Below are positions 1 to 8,141 of a stretch of DNA of 64,000 nucleotides, piece after piece. Made by a program: the position numbers and the translations under genes. This DNA comes from Neorhizobium galegae (GTDB lineage Bacteria > Pseudomonadota > Alphaproteobacteria > Rhizobiales > Rhizobiaceae): NCBI RefSeq assembly GCF_017877135.1, contig NZ_JAGIPH010000005.1:310001-374000 (forward strand), given 5' to 3'. The notes below the pieces were generated by a model. It made no database searches and had not been told where the DNA came from. It saw only the letters and a program-made list of their open reading frames with translations. Numbering within the stretch: the stretch's first letter is position 1; every line of letters starts with the position of its first letter.

Positions 1-1795
1 GCGCAGCGACATGATCGCGCGCATTACCGGTCAGCTGTTCGTCAGCCAGAAGAATGAGGCGCGGATGCATGATGTGATCGGCAGCCGCGAGACGGGCAAC
101 GGGATCGCCGAGCCAGCGCACGGTACCATCGGAGCCGACCGCCAGATCGCTGTTGCCGCAAGCATAAAGACGCGCCGCGCGCGCTTCGAATTCCAGCGCC
201 AGCGCCTTCTGCGCTGCCCCCTGCACCGCCTTCGCATCCGGACCTTCAGTCCCCGATACGGGCGTAAACCGGAAACCGGCTAGTTGACCGACGTGGTGTC
301 CCTCGACGAAGACATCCCCATTTACACTGATTTCAGCTTCCAGCATCGCATTCTCTCTCAGGCGCTTCATGAGCACAGATGTCCTGCGATCAACAAAGCG
401 TTTCGTCAACCTTTCATGTAGCGCGTCCGACAACCTGTCCTCGATTTCTCGTGTCTTTTCTTGCCAGTGTGTCGGATGCGCCAGCCAACCCGGACGGTTG
501 GATACATAGGTCCAAGTTCTGATTTGGGCGATACGCGCAGAAAGCGTATCGATTTCCCCGTCGGTCCGATCGGCGCGCTGCACCTGCTCGGCCATAAAGT
601 TCTCGTTGACCGTGCCATAGCGCACCAGATCTGAAAACAGGGTCGAGATCAGATCGGCATGCTGGGCCGGTGTAATACGGCGATAATCGGGAAGCGCACA
701 GGCCTCCCACAAAATCTCCACTCGCTCAGGCGTTGTGGCAACATCCCGAATTTCCGGGTATCGGGCAAGATAATCCAGCGCCTGCATGTCGGTTGCCGGT
801 AGCGCGCGGGTAAGCCCGGCAATGGCCGGCGCCATGTCGAGGCTCGCGCGCAAGTCGCGCAGCGAGGAAAAATCCAGCTGCTTGGAGCGCCACTGCAGCA
901 CCTTCACCTGGTCGAAATGGTGCCCCTCGATCCGCTCCACCAGTTCGTCATCGAAGGGTTGCACCTGGCCCGTCACGCCAAATGTTCCATCCTTAAGGTG
1001 GCGGCCGGCACGACCGGCGATCTGCCCGAGTTCGCCCGGATTGAGGTTGCGGAACTGGTAGCCGTCGAACTTGCGATCCTGCGCAAAGGCAACGTGATCG
1101 ACGTCGAGGTTGAGGCCCATGCCGATCGCATCGGTCGCCACCAGATATTCCACATCGCCGGCCTGATAGAGGCCGACCTGCGCATTGCGCGTGCGGGGGC
1201 TGAGGGCGCCCAGAACAACGGCGGCCCCGCCGCGCTGGCGCCGGATGAGTTCGGCGATCGCATACACCTCGTCGGCGGAAAAGGCGACGATGGCGGAGCG
1301 CTGCGGCAGGCGCGTGATCTTTTTCTGGCCGGCATAGAACAAGGTCGACAGGCGCGGGCGCTCGACGACGGTGATGCCGGGCAGCAGCTTTTCCAGAATC
1401 GGGCGCATGGTCCCGGCACCCAGAAGAAGCGTTTCCTCCCGGCCGCGCAAATGCAGGATACGATCGGTAAAGATGTGGCCCCGTTCCAGATCGCCCGCCA
1501 GCTGCACCTCGTCAATGGCGACAAAGGCGGCTTTCGTCTCGCGCGGCATGGCCTCCACGGTGCAGACGGAAAAACGGGCATTTGGGGGAGAAATCTTCTC
1601 TTCGCCGGTCACGAGCGCCACATGCTTTGCGCCGACCTTTTCCACCACGCGCGTATAGACCTCGCGCGCCAAAAGGCGAAGCGGCAGGCCGATCACGCCG
1701 GATCCATGCGCCACCATCCGTTCGATGGCGAAATGCGTTTTGCCGGTGTTTGTCGGGCCGAGGACCGCGGTGACGCCGCGACCGCTCAAGATCAT
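1..1795 (-). CDS. Suv3-like superfamily 2 ATP-dependent helicase (3' part outside window)
   Basis: The frame is open from an ATG at 1795 to the left edge, so 598 N-terminal codons are visible and the C-terminus is missing. Near residue 13 is a Walker A motif, GPTNTGKTH, typical of the mitochondrial Suv3/bacterial Suv3-like branch. Motif II reads DEVQLAGD, and motif VI QIAGRAGR lies about 265 residues in. These are ATP-binding and RNA/DNA-unwinding motifs of DExH helicases. Alphaproteobacterial members of this family are usually about 1000 residues, so roughly 400 are probably off the edge. A nucleic-acid unwinding role is well supported by the motifs; the substrate is unknown. The start is the first ATG before the conserved motif, without a strong ribosome site. 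Confidence 0.85.
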   Translation of the reverse strand, partial: MILSGRGVTAVLGPTNTGKTHFAIERMVAHGSGVIGLPLRLLAREVYTRVVEKVGAKHVALVTGEEKISPPNARFSVCTVEAMPRETKAAFVAIDEVQLAGDLERGHIFTDRILHLRGREETLLLGAGTMRPILEKLLPGITVVERPRLSTLFYAGQKKITRLPQRSAIVAFSADEVYAIAELIRRQRGGAAVVLGALSPRTRNAQVGLYQAGDVEYLVATDAIGMGLNLDVDHVAFAQDRKFDGYQFRNLNPGELGQIAGRAGRHLKDGTFGVTGQVQPFDDELVERIEGHHFDQVKVLQWRSKQLDFSSLRDLRASLDMAPAIAGLTRALPATDMQALDYLARYPEIRDVATTPERVEILWEACALPDYRRITPAQHADLISTLFSDLVRYGTVNENFMAEQVQRADRTDGEIDTLSARIAQIRTWTYVSNRPGWLAHPTHWQEKTREIEDRLSDALHERLTKRFVDRRTSVLMKRLRENAMLEAEISVNGDVFVEGHHVGQLAGFRFTPVSGTEGPDAKAVQGAAQKALALEFEARAARLYACGNSDLAVGSDGTVRWLGDPVARLAAADHIMHPRLILLADEQLTGNARDHVAA

Positions 1796-2171
1796 GGGCT
1801 GAGAATTCAAAGCATTATCCGCGCATCGTGTCCGGCTGCACCACGATCGCGCACAGCCCCCGAACACATGGCGATCCGTAGCCGATAAGGCAAGCCGCAA
1901 GAGGCCGGACGGCGCGTTTTGGATCGAAATTCCGCAAACAGGCGCCATTTGCCGCGCCAAACTGCCATTGGCATGCGGGAACACGCTGCGAACGAATCAG
2001 CGACGAATCGGCATCCATCGCGATTCATGTTTCGTTCTGCACTTGACTGATGCCGGCAGGCGGTTTGCCGCACCATAGCTTTCGCTTGACAAAAGCCAGG
2101 CATCGACAGGAAGGTATCCCCGCCTCTACCAGGCATGCATTAGCTGCCTGCCACACCGTTGGAGTTTTCCC
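1796..2171. other. Intergenic region, helicase promoter side
   Basis: This 376-base stretch separates the helicase start from the small membrane-protein gene at 2172. Open frames here (for example 1807-2136 on the minus strand) have no recognisable domain, no good ribosome site and a composition rich in R, C and S, as expected of chance frames. It must hold promoters for both flanking divergent genes. I cannot place -35/-10 boxes with confidence and see no terminator hairpin or repeat. Confidence 0.5.
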
Positions 2172-2378
2172 ATGATGGCGATCTTTCGGATTCTCCTCAC
2201 CGTGCTTGGCGTTCTGGCAACTGTGATGGGCCTGATCTGGATGGCGCAGGGGAGCGGGCTCTTTCCCTATCCCGCGTCGAGCTTCATGATCAACCAGACG
2301 CCATGGATCCTGCGCGGCGGGCTTCTGGCGCTGGCCGGTCTTGCCGTAATCTGGGCGGCACGTCGCTTTATCCGATAG
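2172..2378 (+). CDS. Small two-TM membrane protein
   Basis: This is a 68-residue protein with two hydrophobic segments, about residues 4-25 and 45-62, and an Arg-rich tail (AARRFIR) that suggests a cytoplasmic C-terminus. GGAG at 2160-2163 lies 8 nt before the ATG; the next codon is also ATG (2175), so the start could shift by one residue. Similar short proteins with a PWI..G stretch before the second helix are common and uncharacterised in Rhizobiales. It is followed by two more small envelope-type genes on the same strand. No function can be assigned. Confidence 0.7.
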   Translation: MMAIFRILLTVLGVLATVMGLIWMAQGSGLFPYPASSFMINQTPWILRGGLLALAGLAVIWAARRFIR

Positions 2379-2549
2379 AACCGATCGTGCTGCGACCGAA
2401 CGGCGGGCGCATCAGCGGACGCCTGTGATGCAGGTTCGCCAGCCGCAATTCTTCTTTGTTTCGACACCCTTGCAGTCCGGTGGAACAAAAATCGGGGCAT
2501 GGCGTTTCCGTCGCACAACAAATTGATGTGTGCATCGGAGATCACCAAC

Positions 2550-2705
2550 ATGCTCGGGACAGTCCTGCTCGTTATCCTCGTCCTTCTTCTTCTCGGCGCG
2601 CTTCCCAACTGGGGCTACAGCCGGAGCTGGGGCTACGGACCTTCCGGCGGTCTTGGCCTTGTCGTGGTGATTCTGCTCATCCTGCTTCTGATGGGCAGGA
2701 TCTAA
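2550..2705 (+). CDS. DUF3309-family small hydrophobic protein
   Basis: This 51-residue protein begins MLGTVLLVILVLLLLGALP, followed by a W/Y/G/S-rich linker (NWGYSRSWGYGPSGG) and a second hydrophobic helix ending LLLMGRI. That layout (helix, SWGYGPSGGLG linker, helix) matches the DUF3309 family as I know it. I chose the ATG at 2550 because GGAG at 2537-2540 lies 9 nt upstream and family members start with MLGT; the frame is open further up to 2499, but that extension is polar and has no ribosome site. Function is unknown; a membrane location is inferred from the helices. Confidence 0.75.
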   Translation: MLGTVLLVILVLLLLGALPNWGYSRSWGYGPSGGLGLVVVILLILLLMGRI

Positions 2706-2747
2706 ATTTCAAAACCAGACGAACCGAATAAGGGAAGGAACTACTCC

Positions 2748-3002
2748 ATGAAAAAGATCCTGGCCGTCGCAGCCGTTATGGGCCTGCTTGCATCCTGCAC
2801 CTCTACAGAGCGTGGCACCGCCATCGGCGCCGGCTCGGGCGCCGTCATCGGCGGTGTCGTCACCAACAGCTGGGGTGGTGCAGCGGTCGGCGCCGTGGCC
2901 GGCGGCCTGGTCGGTGCGGCCATCGGCGAATCGCAGAAGCACAAGGGCTACTGCGTCTATCGCGACCGCTACGGCCGTACCTACGAGGCACGCTGCCGCT
3001 AA
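2748..3002 (+). CDS. Glycine-zipper lipoprotein
   Basis: This 84-residue protein has a lipoprotein signal peptide ending in the lipobox LLAS-C, with the lipidated Cys at residue 17. Residues 24-62 form a Gly/Ala zipper (GAGSGAVIGG, GAAVGAVAGG, GAAIGE), typical of membrane-inserting glycine-zipper segments. The C-terminus has two Cys around a Y/R-rich stretch (YCVYRDRYGRTYEARC). A purine-rich ribosome site (AAGGA) lies upstream, and a strong terminator follows the stop. It probably sits in the outer membrane or periplasm. Proteins of this type are often stress-induced, but no specific role can be given. Confidence 0.8.
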   Translation: MKKILAVAAVMGLLASCTSTERGTAIGAGSGAVIGGVVTNSWGGAAVGAVAGGLVGAAIGESQKHKGYCVYRDRYGRTYEARCR

Positions 3003-3025
3003 CGTATTCACACCGTCCAAATACG

Positions 3026-3059
3026 AAACCGGCGCGGACACCCGCGCCGGTTTTGTTTT
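3026..3059 (+). terminator. Rho-independent terminator after the lipoprotein gene
   Basis: A GC-rich hairpin (AACCGGCGCGG paired with CCGCGCCGGTT around an ACAC loop) is followed by TTTTGTTTT. It starts 24 nt after the stop of the glycine-zipper lipoprotein and lies just before the phaB 3' end on the other strand. Confidence 0.85.
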
Positions 3060-3113
3060 ATCAGGCTGGCTTAGTCGTGATCGGATAACGCTTGCGCCCC
3101 CCCTCCCGGATGA

Positions 3114-3839
3114 TCAGCTGAAATACTGCCCGCCATTCGCCGAAATCGTCGATCCAGTAATAAAGCCTGCATCGTCTGAGGCGAGGAAGACCACGCAGCG
3201 CGCGACTTCTTCCGGCTCCCCCAGCCGTCCGACAGGGATCTGCGGCAGGATACGCTCATTCATGACGCGCTCCGGTACGGCACGCACCATTTCGGTTCCG
3301 ATATAACCGGGGCAAATGGCGTTGACGGTGACGTTCTTTGCCGCACCCTCCTGTGCCAGCGCCCGGGTAAAACCGATATCGCCGGCCTTGGCCGCCGAAT
3401 AATTGGCCTGCCCCATCTGACCCTTCTGGCCATTGATCGACGAGATGTTGATGACGCGACCAAAGCCACGGTCCCGCATGCCGCTCCATACAGGATGCGT
3501 CATGTTGAAGAGCCCGGTGAGATTGGTGCTGATCACCTCGTTCCACTGGCCGGGCGTCATCTTGTGGAACATGGCATCGCGGGTGATGCCGGCATTGTTC
3601 ACCAAGACGTCTATCGGACCAAGGGCTGCCTCCACCGCGGCGATGCCGGCAACGCAGGCCTCATAGGAGGAGACATCCCATTTGAAGACGGGAATGCCTG
3701 TTTCCGCCTCGAAGGCCTTTGCACGTTCGTCATTGCCCGCGTAATTGGCGGCAACGGCATAGCCCGCCGCCTTCAGGGCAACCGCGATGGCCGCGCCAAT
3801 GCCGCGCGTGCCGCCGGAGACCAATGCAACTCTCGTCAT
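3114..3839 (-). CDS. phaB: Acetoacetyl-CoA reductase
   Basis: This 241-residue short-chain dehydrogenase reduces acetoacetyl-CoA to (R)-3-hydroxybutyryl-CoA with NADPH, the second step of polyhydroxybutyrate synthesis. The cofactor motif GGTRGIG is at residues 9-15, NNAG at 81-84, and the catalytic Ser134, Tyr147 and Lys151 (YSAAK) are present. Length and the C-terminal GSTISANGGQYFS match PhaB closely. It lies 62 nt downstream of phaA on the same strand, so the two probably form a phaAB operon. The divergent phaR is the likely regulator. Confidence 0.97.
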   Translation of the reverse strand: MTRVALVSGGTRGIGAAIAVALKAAGYAVAANYAGNDERAKAFEAETGIPVFKWDVSSYEACVAGIAAVEAALGPIDVLVNNAGITRDAMFHKMTPGQWNEVISTNLTGLFNMTHPVWSGMRDRGFGRVINISSINGQKGQMGQANYSAAKAGDIGFTRALAQEGAAKNVTVNAICPGYIGTEMVRAVPERVMNERILPQIPVGRLGEPEEVARCVVFLASDDAGFITGSTISANGGQYFS

Positions 3840-3901
3840 GCAATTCCCCCCTTCAATGAAAAATGTCCGGCCCTTCTTCGTGGTCGGAATGGCTTAAGTC
3901 A

Positions 3902-5083
3902 TCACATCGCTTCGAAGCACATCGCAACGCCCATGCCGCCGCCGATGCACAGCGTGGCAAGGCCCTTCTTGGCACCCCGGCGCTTCATCTCGAAGACCAG
4001 CGTGTTGAGCACACGGGCGCCGGATGCGCCGATCGGGTGGCCGATGGCGATGGCGCCGCCATTGACGTTGACGATCGACGGATCCCAGCCCATGTCCTTG
4101 TTGACGGCGCAGGCCTGCGCGGCAAAGGCTTCGTTGGCCTCAACGAGATCGAGATCGCCGACCGACCAGCCGGCCTTTTCGAGCGCCTTGCGCGAGGCCG
4201 GGATGGGGCCCGTGCCCATGATCTGCGGGTCGACACCCGCCGTTGCCCAGGACACGATGCGCACCAGCGGCGTGATGCCGCGACGCGCGGCTTCGGCCTC
4301 GGTCATCAGCACGGTTGCAGCTGCACCATCATTGATGCCCGACGCATTGCCGGCAGTCACAGTGCCTTCCTTGTCAAAGGCCGGGCGCAGCTTGGTCATG
4401 CTGTCGAGCGTGGCACCGGCGCGGATATATTCGTCGGCATCGACGGTAACGTCGCCCTTGCGACCCTTGATGACGAACGGAATGATTTCGTCGGCAAAAC
4501 GACCGGCCTTCTGGGCTGCTTCGGCCTTGTTCTGCGAGCCGACCGCGAACTGGTCCTGCTCGTCGCGCGTCAACTGCCACTGGCGGGCAACGTTTTCGGC
4601 CGTGATGCCCATGTGATAGCCATAGAAGGCATCGGTCAGGCCGTCCTTGATCATGGTGTCGATCATCTTCATGTCGCCCATCTTGGTGCCGGCGCGCAGG
4701 TGCGCGCAGTGCGGCGCCATGGACATGGATTCCTGACCGCCGGCGACGATGATCTTGGCATCGCCGAGCGCAATCTGCTGCATGCCGAGAGCCACCGCAC
4801 GCAGGCCCGAACCGCACAGCTGGTTGATGCCCCAGGCGGTGGTTTCCTGCGGTGCGCCGGCCTTCATGGCGGCCTGGCGTGCCGGGTTCTGGCCTTCACC
4901 GGCCGGCAGAACCTGGCCGAGGATCACCTCGTCCACTTCCTTTGCATCAACGCCCGCCCGTTCCAGCGCACCCTTGATTGCGGCCGCGCCCAGTTCATGG
5001 GCGGCAACATTGGCAAACGCGCCATTGAACGATCCAACGGCCGTTCTCGCTGCGGATGCAATTACAATCGAAGGCTGGCTCAT
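3902..5083 (-). CDS. phaA: Acetyl-CoA C-acetyltransferase (beta-ketothiolase)
   Basis: This 393-residue biosynthetic thiolase condenses two acetyl-CoA to acetoacetyl-CoA, the first step of polyhydroxybutyrate synthesis. The acyl-accepting Cys90 (in [11 protein letters not shown]), His349 ([10 protein letters not shown]) and Cys379 (CIGGGMG) are all present at the expected spacing. I chose the ATG at 5083 because AGGAG lies 7 nt upstream and the protein then starts [17 protein letters not shown], as relatives do; an in-frame extension to 5128 is unlikely. Upstream of phaB, same strand. Confidence 0.96.
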   Translation of the reverse strand: MSQPSIVIASAARTAVGSFNGAFANVAAHELGAAAIKGALERAGVDAKEVDEVILGQVLPAGEGQNPARQAAMKAGAPQETTAWGINQLCGSGLRAVALGMQQIALGDAKIIVAGGQESMSMAPHCAHLRAGTKMGDMKMIDTMIKDGLTDAFYGYHMGITAENVARQWQLTRDEQDQFAVGSQNKAEAAQKAGRFADEIIPFVIKGRKGDVTVDADEYIRAGATLDSMTKLRPAFDKEGTVTAGNASGINDGAAATVLMTEAEAARRGITPLVRIVSWATAGVDPQIMGTGPIPASRKALEKAGWSVGDLDLVEANEAFAAQACAVNKDMGWDPSIVNVNGGAIAIGHPIGASGARVLNTLVFEMKRRGAKKGLATLCIGGGMGVAMCFEAM

Positions 5084-5324
5084 GGGACGTCTCCTCAATT
5101 CCTTGGTTGTTGAATGTGAGACTGGCAAAGCTTCCGGTATAAGTCAAAGGGTCGAAGCCATCAATTTGATGCGCTTTGTTAAGAGGTTGCGTTTTGTCGC
5201 GATGCACGCGGAAAGGCTGCCGCATCGCACAATTCGTTTGTCAGCCCGGTTTATTTGAGCGTAAGGTTGGGAAGGGAGAGAAATATCGACAAAAAACCAT
5301 ATTGACGGGATCAAGGAGGCAATT
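5084..5324. promoter_or_regulatory. Divergent phaA / phaR control region
   Basis: This 241-base non-coding stretch lies between the divergent starts of phaA (minus) and phaR (plus) and must contain both promoters. In other species PhaR-family proteins bind such regions and repress pha and phasin genes when no polymer is present (family knowledge). I did not identify a specific operator here. The stretch 5160-5250 is AT-richer than the flanking genes, as expected of a promoter region. Confidence 0.5.
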
Positions 5325-5915
5325 ATGGCGAAGACTGATGGTGAGATTGTCATTAAGAAATATGCCAATCGCCGCCTCTACAACACAGGCACCAGCACCT
5401 ATGTGACGCTGGAAGACCTGGCGACCATGGTGAAGAAGGGCGAGGATTTCGTGGTGCAGGACGCCAAGAGCGGCGACGACATCACCCATTCCGTGCTGAC
5501 CCAGATCATCTTCGAGCAGGAATCCAAGACCGGCAACACGCTTCTGCCGATCTCCTTCCTGCGCCAGCTGATCTCCTATTACGGCGACCAGATGCAGATG
5601 GTGGTGCCGACCTTCCTCGAGCATTCGATGAAGACCTTTGCCGACCAGCAGACGCAGATGCGCGAGCAGATGACGCGGGCATTCGGCGAGACACCGCTCA
5701 CCAAGAACCTTCAGATGCCGATCCAGATGATGGAAGAGCAGGTGCGCCGCAATACGGACCTGTTCCGCCAGGCCATGCAGATGTTCTCGCCCTTCGGCGC
5801 GCAGGGTGCGCCCGCAGAACGCGAGCCGAAAAAGGCGCCTGACGCCAAGGATCTCGACGAGCTGAAGGATCAGCTGCGGACCCTGCAGACGCGTCTGGAC
5901 AGCCTGGGCTCCTGA
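5325..5915 (+). CDS. phaR: Polyhydroxyalkanoate synthesis repressor
   Basis: This 196-residue protein starts MAKTDGEIVIKKYANRRLYN, the signature of the PHB/PHA-accumulation regulator DNA-binding domain (about residues 8-70). It continues with the PHB accumulation domain (about 70-115), then a Gln/Met-rich, coiled-coil-prone C-terminus (residues 115-196). Known homologues (PhaR/AniA) bind both DNA and PHB granules and release DNA when polymer accumulates. AAGGAGG lies just upstream of the ATG. It is divergent from phaA-phaB, which fits a local regulator of carbon storage, and is followed by its own terminator. Confidence 0.95.
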   Translation: MAKTDGEIVIKKYANRRLYNTGTSTYVTLEDLATMVKKGEDFVVQDAKSGDDITHSVLTQIIFEQESKTGNTLLPISFLRQLISYYGDQMQMVVPTFLEHSMKTFADQQTQMREQMTRAFGETPLTKNLQMPIQMMEEQVRRNTDLFRQAMQMFSPFGAQGAPAEREPKKAPDAKDLDELKDQLRTLQTRLDSLGS

Positions 5916-5955
5916 AGCGTCACGGGGCTTGGCCCGCAAGATCATAAATGGACGG

Positions 5956-5986
5956 AAAGGGCTGCAGGTGACTGCGGCCCTTTTTG
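5956..5986 (+). terminator. Rho-independent terminator of phaR
   Basis: The hairpin AAAGGGCTGCAG / CTGCGGCCCTTT with a GTGA loop is followed by TTTTT. It starts about 40 nt after the phaR stop. Confidence 0.85.
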
Positions 5987-6019
5987 TACATCGGATGCAT
6001 TCGGCAAATTCCAGGCAAC

Positions 6020-6046
6020 AAAAAAGGCCGGCGAAAACCGGCCTTC
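6020..6046 (-). terminator. Rho-independent terminator of rpmF
   Basis: Read on the minus strand, AAGGCCGG-TTTTCG-CCGGCCTT is followed by TTTTG. It begins about 25 nt downstream of the rpmF stop. It lies back to back with the phaR terminator. Confidence 0.85.
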
Positions 6047-6069
6047 TGCAGCACGATCTCAAGAAGAGA

Positions 6070-6255
6070 TTATGCGTTTTCCTTCGGCGTCAGAACCTGG
6101 CGGCCGCGGTACATACCCGTCTTCAGGTCGATGTGGTGCGGACGACGCAGTTCGCCGGAGTTCTTGTCTTCGACGTAGGTGGGGTTCTGCAGCGCGTCAG
6201 CGGAGCGGCGCATACCGCGCTTCGACGGGCTCGTTTTTCTCTTCGGTACAGCCAT
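6070..6255 (-). CDS. rpmF: 50S ribosomal protein L32
   Basis: This 61-residue basic protein starts [18 protein letters not shown], the hallmark N-terminus of L32. It is a component of the large ribosomal subunit. This is the alphaproteobacterial form, which lacks the paired zinc-binding Cys of some L32 proteins. GGAG lies 7 nt before the ATG. It is a single-gene unit with its own terminator. Confidence 0.97.
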   Translation of the reverse strand: MAVPKRKTSPSKRGMRRSADALQNPTYVEDKNSGELRRPHHIDLKTGMYRGRQVLTPKENA

Positions 6256-6490
6256 TTTCGTTACTCCAAATTGTCAGGCAAAACATGCTCGGCGGCCCGA
6301 AGGAGGCCGAACTCCACATGTCTCGATCTCGGAAATTTGCCGGGCTTATACATGGCAATCCCCCTCTTGACCAGTCCCTGCAGGCAAAATTTGAAAAGAA
6401 GCCTTGTGCCCGCGCCGGATGATGAAGAGTAGCCCGCCTGATATCACAGGCGACACGCCAGAGTCCCGCTCAATCGGCAACACCTGATGT

Positions 6491-6530
6491 GCCGCCTTGC
6501 GCACCGAGAGAGCTTCCCCGGCAAGGCGGC
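6491..6530 (-). repeat. 10-bp perfect inverted repeat downstream of the GST gene
   Basis: GCCGCCTTGC (6491-6500) and GCAAGGCGGC (6521-6530) are perfect reverse complements with a 20-nt loop, 10 nt past the GST stop. It would form a stable RNA hairpin but has no T-run on either strand. It may be a 3'-end stabilising hairpin or a factor-dependent terminator. Confidence 0.5.
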
Positions 6531-6539
6531 GCGGGCGGG

Positions 6540-7187
6540 TCAGGCCTCGTCGGCGGGCACGATCCAGGGTTCGGCAAGCGCTGCCTCCTGCCACGCAAGC
6601 CAGGCCGGATGGGCCTTTACGGCGTCCATATAGGCGGCCGTCTCCGCGTCCACCGCAATGTCATAGACGTCCAGGCGGTTGACGACGGGCGCAAACATCG
6701 CGTCAGCCGCGCCAAAGGCGCCGAACAGGAAGGGCCCGCCGGATTTCGCCCGCAGCGTCTTCCAGATCTCGGTGATGCGCGCCACATCGCCGGCCACGCC
6801 GTCCGGGAGCGGAATGGCGCGCTTCTGGCGGCGCATGTTCATGGGGCAGGCATTGCGCAAGGCGCGGAAACCCGAGAGCATTTCCATTGAGACCGCGCGC
6901 GCCACCGCCCGGTCACCCCGGTCTTGCGGCCAAAGGCCTGCATCCGGAAAAAGGTCGGCGGCATATTCGATGATGGCGAGCGATTCCCAGACGAACAGAT
7001 CGCCATGCTGCAGCACCGGCACCTTTCCGGTTGGCGAGAACCGCCGAAATTCCGGATTGCCGCCCTGATCATCAAAGGGGGTGAGCACTTCCTCAAACTC
7101 GATGCCCGCTGCCGTCAGGGCAATCCAGGGCCGGAAGGACCAAGACGAGTAATTCTTGTTGGCGATATAGAGAACCAGTCCGTCCAT
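6540..7187 (-). CDS. Glutathione S-transferase family protein
   Basis: This 215-residue protein has a thioredoxin-like N-terminal domain (residues 1-80) with NKNYSSWSFRPW and the glutathione-contacting loop TGKVPVLQHGDLFVWESLAI (Pro-Val and E-S motifs), then an all-helical GST C-terminal domain. The YSSWSxRPW signature marks a bacterial GST subgroup of unknown substrate. I chose the ATG at 7187 because GGAGG lies 6 nt upstream; an in-frame extension to 7238 lacks homology. It is monocistronic, with a 10-bp inverted repeat just after the stop. Confidence 0.88.
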   Translation of the reverse strand: MDGLVLYIANKNYSSWSFRPWIALTAAGIEFEEVLTPFDDQGGNPEFRRFSPTGKVPVLQHGDLFVWESLAIIEYAADLFPDAGLWPQDRGDRAVARAVSMEMLSGFRALRNACPMNMRRQKRAIPLPDGVAGDVARITEIWKTLRAKSGGPFLFGAFGAADAMFAPVVNRLDVYDIAVDAETAAYMDAVKAHPAWLAWQEAALAEPWIVPADEA

Positions 7188-7261
7188 GCAAAACCTCCGG
7201 CCGTTATCGTGGCCGCACCATAAAAGCCGCCGAAGCATGCGGCCAACGACTTTTGCTTCTG

Positions 7262-8005
7262 TTAATCATAAAGGCATTTGATGTATTCACCCGCTGCCCG
7301 CGCGCGGCGCTCCACGACGGAGGACAGGCGCTGCATGCCGCGCCCCGGCTTGCTTGCCACCCGCGTGAAAGGATTGGGCAGGGCAACGGCCAGCAGGCCC
7401 GCCTGCCTCTGGCTGAGATTGGCCGCAGACACACCGAAATGATAGCGGGCAGCCGCCTCGATGCCGTAAATGCCCGGCCCCCATTCGGCGACGTTCAGAT
7501 AGATTTCCATCATCCGGCGCTTGGACCAGACAAGATCGGCCCACATGGCCAGCGGCACTTCCAGCACCTTGCGGATGATATTGCGGCCATTCCAGAGGAA
7601 AAGGTTCTTGGCGGTCTGCATGGGAATGGTGCTTGCGCCGCGTGTTGCCTCGCCGCCCAGCGCATCCTGCACGACACCGCGCATCTGCACCCAGTCGACG
7701 CCGTCATGGGCGCAGAATTGTCCGTCCTCCGACATCATCACCGATCGTGTCAGCACCGGCGCGATCTTGTCGAACGACACCCAGCGGCGGTCATAGCCCT
7801 GAAACGTCACCAGATCGGCGACCATCAGCGTCGAGACGGGATGAATGAACGGAAGCGCGTAAACGATGACCAGCGCATAAGGCAGGAGAAGAAGGCCGCC
7901 AAGCGCCATCACCACCAGTCTCGCCCGGTCAGTCAGCGCAAGCCTGCGCCCCGATTTCGGCAAGGGCGCCTCCTCTTCGGACTGCCGCTCGGGTGTGAGG
8001 TCCAA
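7262..8005 (-). CDS. mtgA: Monofunctional biosynthetic peptidoglycan transglycosylase
   Basis: This 247-residue protein has one N-terminal membrane anchor (about residues 30-55) followed by a GT51 glycosyltransferase domain with the motifs [15 protein letters not shown] (catalytic Glu), [17 protein letters not shown] and [20 protein letters not shown]. It polymerises lipid II into glycan strands in the periplasm and lacks a transpeptidase domain. The start at 8005 is a TTG with only a weak ribosome site; no ATG precedes the anchor in frame. It is divergent from the prenyl synthase gene at 8142. Confidence 0.94.
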   Translation of the reverse strand: MDLTPERQSEEEAPLPKSGRRLALTDRARLVVMALGGLLLLPYALVIVYALPFIHPVSTLMVADLVTFQGYDRRWVSFDKIAPVLTRSVMMSEDGQFCAHDGVDWVQMRGVVQDALGGEATRGASTIPMQTAKNLFLWNGRNIIRKVLEVPLAMWADLVWSKRRMMEIYLNVAEWGPGIYGIEAAARYHFGVSAANLSQRQAGLLAVALPNPFTRVASKPGRGMQRLSSVVERRARAAGEYIKCLYD

Positions 8006-8141
8006 ATTCTGCCACTCGTTTTCGTCTCGCTCTGGCTACATAACGGCAGATGGCCGCAAAGGCCAGTTGCAGAGGCCACTATGACGGCATTTTCACCAAA
8101 ACTCCGTTGCCAGCCGCCGGCCATCATGCCAATGAACCGGC

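Noticed and set aside
917..1888. Long plus-strand open frame over the helicase
   Set aside because: It is antisense to the helicase frame, which has clear Walker A and motif VI. The plus-strand protein shows no domain.
1807..2136. Minus-strand frame of 109 residues upstream of the helicase
   Set aside because: No ribosome site, no domain, and a chance-like composition. It overlaps the promoter region.
3495..5113. Plus-strand frames antisense to phaB and phaA
   Set aside because: They mirror the codon bias of phaB/phaA in other frames and show no homology to any family.
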